A stretch of DNA of 64,000 nt from Amycolatopsis lurida (lineage in GTDB: Bacteria; Actinomycetota; Actinomycetes; Mycobacteriales; Pseudonocardiaceae), in contig NZ_FNTA01000004.1 in assembly GCF_900105055.1 (NCBI RefSeq), forward strand, positions 6,169,501 through 6,233,500, given 5' to 3'. Positions 61,602 through 64,000 of the stretch are shown here, one piece after another. Made by a program: the position numbers and the translations under genes. The notes under the pieces were generated by a model, which had not been told where the DNA came from, searched no databases, and was given only the letters and a program-made list of their open reading frames with translations. Numbering within the stretch: the first letter of the stretch is position 1; each line of letters starts with the position of its first letter.

Positions 61602-64000
61602 ATGGCGCGTCAGCGTGGTGGGCTCATCGGGCGGCGAAAGGAACTGGATGCCCTCGTCGGGCAAGGACACCCCGGGCCAGCTCTCGTTCGGGGTATTCCC
61701 GGCAGCGGGAAGACCGCGCTGCTCCAGAATGTTCGCCGTGTCCTCATGGATCGAGCCGCCCCCGTTCTGGACGTGTCCTTTCCCTCGAACGTTCCAGCGT
61801 GGGATCTGTTCGGCTTCCGGGCTGTTCTCCAGGCGGTGCGCGAACAGTACGATCTCTTCGACACCGACCTCCGGCTTCCGGATTCCATCGACGACGTGAC
61901 CCGTCTGTGCACCGAGGATGGATACGCCGACCGATGGACGAGGTTCTGCCTACTTCATGCGATGAGTACGTTGTTCACTCGTCTGAACACGACGGCTCCG
62001 GTAGCGGTTCTCCTCGATGATCTCCACCGGCTTACGACGCCGATGTTGGCCGTGGCGCCGATGCATCGAGCCGGCCATGCGGTGATCGCTTCGTCCCGGA
62101 TGACGCTTGCGGGAACTGTAGATCTGCTTGACGGCGCGTTTCTGCAGACGATCGAGCTCGAGCCCCTTTCGTCAGAAGAGTCCGTAGGCCTGCTCCGGCG
62201 AGTGGCGAGGGGGCGAGTCGCGCCCGCGACCGTACAGGCCGTCCGGGAAGCTCTTGGCCCGCTGTGGGGTAACCCTGCTGCGGTCGTCGCGACGATGACC
62301 GACTTGCGCGATCGCGGCAGGCTCAAGGCGGTCGACGGTGTTGCCTACCTTCAGAACCCACAAACTCCGGTCGCCCTTCCTGCCGCTCATCCCATCTTGG
62401 CTGAGCTCGCCCGGTTCGGTGCTATCGGCAAGCAGCTGCTGCTCCTCGCCGCGGGACCGAATGGCCTGTCCGTCGACGACCTTCCGTTCGTGACCGGTGG
62501 CGAAGAGGAAACGAAGGTCGCCGGCCAAGCGGTCGATGCGCTGATCCGCGACGGTATTCTCGAGTGCGAGGCCGCCGACACGGTCCGATGCCGAGTGCCC
62601 GGCGTCGGTGCGGCCTTGGCTGAAGAAGTAGGGCTTCGGGGACCAGGCCGCTTGCACCGTGAAATCGCCGAGCGCCTCTGGAACCGCAGTGGCGTGTCCC
62701 AGTCTCATTTGGACACTCTCGCCAGGCACGTGGCCTTGGCGGGACGCGAATTACCTAGTCGTCCGGAGCTCTCGAGTGTGCTCGAGGAAGCCGAAAGTCT
62801 GCAAGCAGTCGACGCTCCCACACGGACTCGCCACCTGTACGCGGCGTGGTGGCACGCCGGTCAGGAGACGGATCGCAGCGCGCGGCAGACCGAAATAGTC
62901 CGCCACCTAGTGCGAGTTGCCGACTACTCGACGATGGCCGAGTTCGTGGCCGAAGCATCGGACGATGCTCCGGACGCGGCGAGGGCTGAACTCGCGGTCG
63001 GAGCAGTTCTGGCCGCTCTTCACCTCGGCCGTCCGGTGCCGGGCGGCCTATGCGATCGGTTGAGCCGAAGTGACGCGGCTCGCGCGGTGCTGGGGTTGGC
63101 CGAGCGCTGGTTCGCCGGCGATCGACTCGAGCCGCACGACGTCAGCGCCTGCCTCACCCCGCTGTGGCGGCAGATCTGCATTGCCGCACCACAACTGAGC
63201 CGGCGCACCTGGCCTAGCCTACGTTGCGGCGGCCTGGTCGCTGATGCCACTGCCATGGGTGACCTCGCTCCGGTACTCCGGGCCGTCTTGGGCAGCGACT
63301 ACCGGGTGCCCTCGTCCGGACCGCTTTCGGTCTACCACCGGGCTTGTACGGGATACGCCGAAGGACGGTGGGCCGATGCGCTCGGTGCGGTGGAAGAGTT
63401 GGGTACGCAGGACGCCGTGGACACACCCTTCCGAGAGCATGCCCGGCTGCTCGCAGCCGAGATGTGCGGGTGGCAGAGCGATGGTCGGCGGGCGTCCGAA
63501 TGGCTCGCCACGGTGCCGCGATCCAGCCACCTTCGTTATCTGAGGGCTTGGGTGGAAGCCGGTTTGCATCATCACGCGGGAGAGAACGAGGAAGCGTTCG
63601 AAGCTGGCCTTCGCGCTTTCCGTGCCCGCCCGTTCTCCTACGACGATCTTGGTGCCTCGTGGCTGTTGACCCGGCTGGCTTGGCTTGCGGGAGTCACCGA
63701 GAAGACAGGCATGCGCCGCATTGTCGTCGATGTGGCCGAGACATACCACGAGTTCCGCCTCTCCGCGCGTTCGTTCGGAGCGCTCGCCCTGGTACGCGGT
63801 CTCGTCGAAGGCGCGGGGACGCGGATTCACGCAGCTGAACGGCTGGTCAGCAAGCGCGGCGACCATGAACTTGTCCTGCTCAATGAGCCAGCCGCCCAAT
63901 TGTCCACTTTGCCACGCGGCTGGTTACGGGACGCGGCTGAGCACAGCCGTCCCCGTGGTGCTGCCCGCCCCGTAGGGAAGACGCGGGAAGCCATGAATCC
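61602..64000 (+). CDS. LAL-type AAA/STAND ATPase regulator, 3' end beyond the window
   Basis: The frame opens at ATG 61602 behind AAGGAGGG (ATG 61599 is the codon before) and stays open through the right edge, about 799 codons. GLIGRRKELDALVGQ and Walker A LVRGIPGSGKTALLQ lie in the first ~40 residues. Walker B is VAVLLDDLHRL (~140), followed by HAVIASSRMTLAG. The rest is helical, Ala/Leu/Arg-rich repeat as in LAL regulators. A C-terminal LuxR domain is expected but lies outside the window, so the class remains an inference. It follows the sister LuxR genes on the same strand. Confidence 0.85.
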   Translation, partial: MARQRGGLIGRRKELDALVGQGHPGPALVRGIPGSGKTALLQNVRRVLMDRAAPVLDVSFPSNVPAWDLFGFRAVLQAVREQYDLFDTDLRLPDSIDDVTRLCTEDGYADRWTRFCLLHAMSTLFTRLNTTAPVAVLLDDLHRLTTPMLAVAPMHRAGHAVIASSRMTLAGTVDLLDGAFLQTIELEPLSSEESVGLLRRVARGRVAPATVQAVREALGPLWGNPAAVVATMTDLRDRGRLKAVDGVAYLQNPQTPVALPAAHPILAELARFGAIGKQLLLLAAGPNGLSVDDLPFVTGGEEETKVAGQAVDALIRDGILECEAADTVRCRVPGVGAALAEEVGLRGPGRLHREIAERLWNRSGVSQSHLDTLARHVALAGRELPSRPELSSVLEEAESLQAVDAPTRTRHLYAAWWHAGQETDRSARQTEIVRHLVRVADYSTMAEFVAEASDDAPDAARAELAVGAVLAALHLGRPVPGGLCDRLSRSDAARAVLGLAERWFAGDRLEPHDVSACLTPLWRQICIAAPQLSRRTWPSLRCGGLVADATAMGDLAPVLRAVLGSDYRVPSSGPLSVYHRACTGYAEGRWADALGAVEELGTQDAVDTPFREHARLLAAEMCGWQSDGRRASEWLATVPRSSHLRYLRAWVEAGLHHHAGENEEAFEAGLRAFRARPFSYDDLGASWLLTRLAWLAGVTEKTGMRRIVVDVAETYHEFRLSARSFGALALVRGLVEGAGTRIHAAERLVSKRGDHELVLLNEPAAQLSTLPRGWLRDAAEHSRPRGAARPVGKTREAMN

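Noticed and set aside
1..64000. CRISPR arrays, rRNA or tRNA genes, phage or plasmid origin, integrase with att sites
   Set aside because: No regularly spaced direct repeats, no rRNA or tRNA signatures and no tyrosine or serine recombinase gene were found.

Overview
The window is high-GC DNA with GTG starts, strong GGAGG ribosome binding sites, SARP and LAL regulators, a conservon (DUF742, roadblock, histidine-kinase-like ATPase, GTPase) and SCO6880-type membrane machinery. This points to a filamentous actinobacterium, most likely of the Amycolatopsis/Pseudonocardia type or a Streptomyces relative; the genus is inference. The left two thirds is an accessory region heavily reworked by insertion sequences. 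The right third (43.6-64 kb) is almost free of IS and tightly packed on the + strand.

Left part, 0-31 kb. The tail of an Hsp70-like gene and one hypothetical gene come first. Then come an IS701 element (copy A), a membrane-protein gene cut on both sides, an IS481 element, a GH26-type lipoprotein gene, and an IS256 element inserted beside a truncated relative. An IS3 fragment follows, then a large LuxR-type ATPase regulator, another IS3 fragment, and a stack of three IS701-type elements (B, C and remnant D) separated only by CTAG/TTAG tetranucleotides. Next are a Ski2-like helicase gene, two broken IS3 elements, a metal-binding enzyme gene killed by one nonsense codon, and matC with matB cut off by an IS21 remnant. 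A type I PKS gene (KS-AT-DH-partial KR) follows on the minus strand; it is broken by several frameshifts and truncated.

Middle, 31-43 kb. Two giant SARP-ATPase regulators (one SARP-LAL triple fusion) are translationally coupled by an ATGA overlap on the minus strand and face a LuxR regulator on the + strand. They look like the regulators of a biosynthetic locus whose PKS has decayed. An IS256 element sandwiched between IS5 and IS630 remnants closes the accessory region.

Right part, 43.6-61.2 kb. One co-directional series holds a type IV secretion-like set (lipoprotein, NlpC/P60 hydrolase, MinD-like protein, small membrane protein, TrbL/VirB6-like protein, SCO6880 protein, VirB4-like ATPase). 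Then follow a DUF4142 lipoprotein, a membrane cytochrome fused to a ferredoxin, its probable FAD reductase, a conservon in the unusual order DUF742-ATPase-roadblock-GTPase, a thioredoxin, a peroxiredoxin, and two sister LuxR regulators with degenerate receiver domains. The overlaps suggest co-expression. The inference is a membrane signalling module that couples electron transfer and thiol redox state to a small GTPase. A further LAL-type ATPase gene runs off the right edge.

The strongest unexpected sequence signal is in the IS701 elements. In three different subtypes the conserved C-terminal tail starts in the -1 frame relative to the catalytic ORF, at a slippery A-run (a canonical C CCA AAA heptamer in copy C). 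The stop codon of the tail frame is supplied by the duplicated target.
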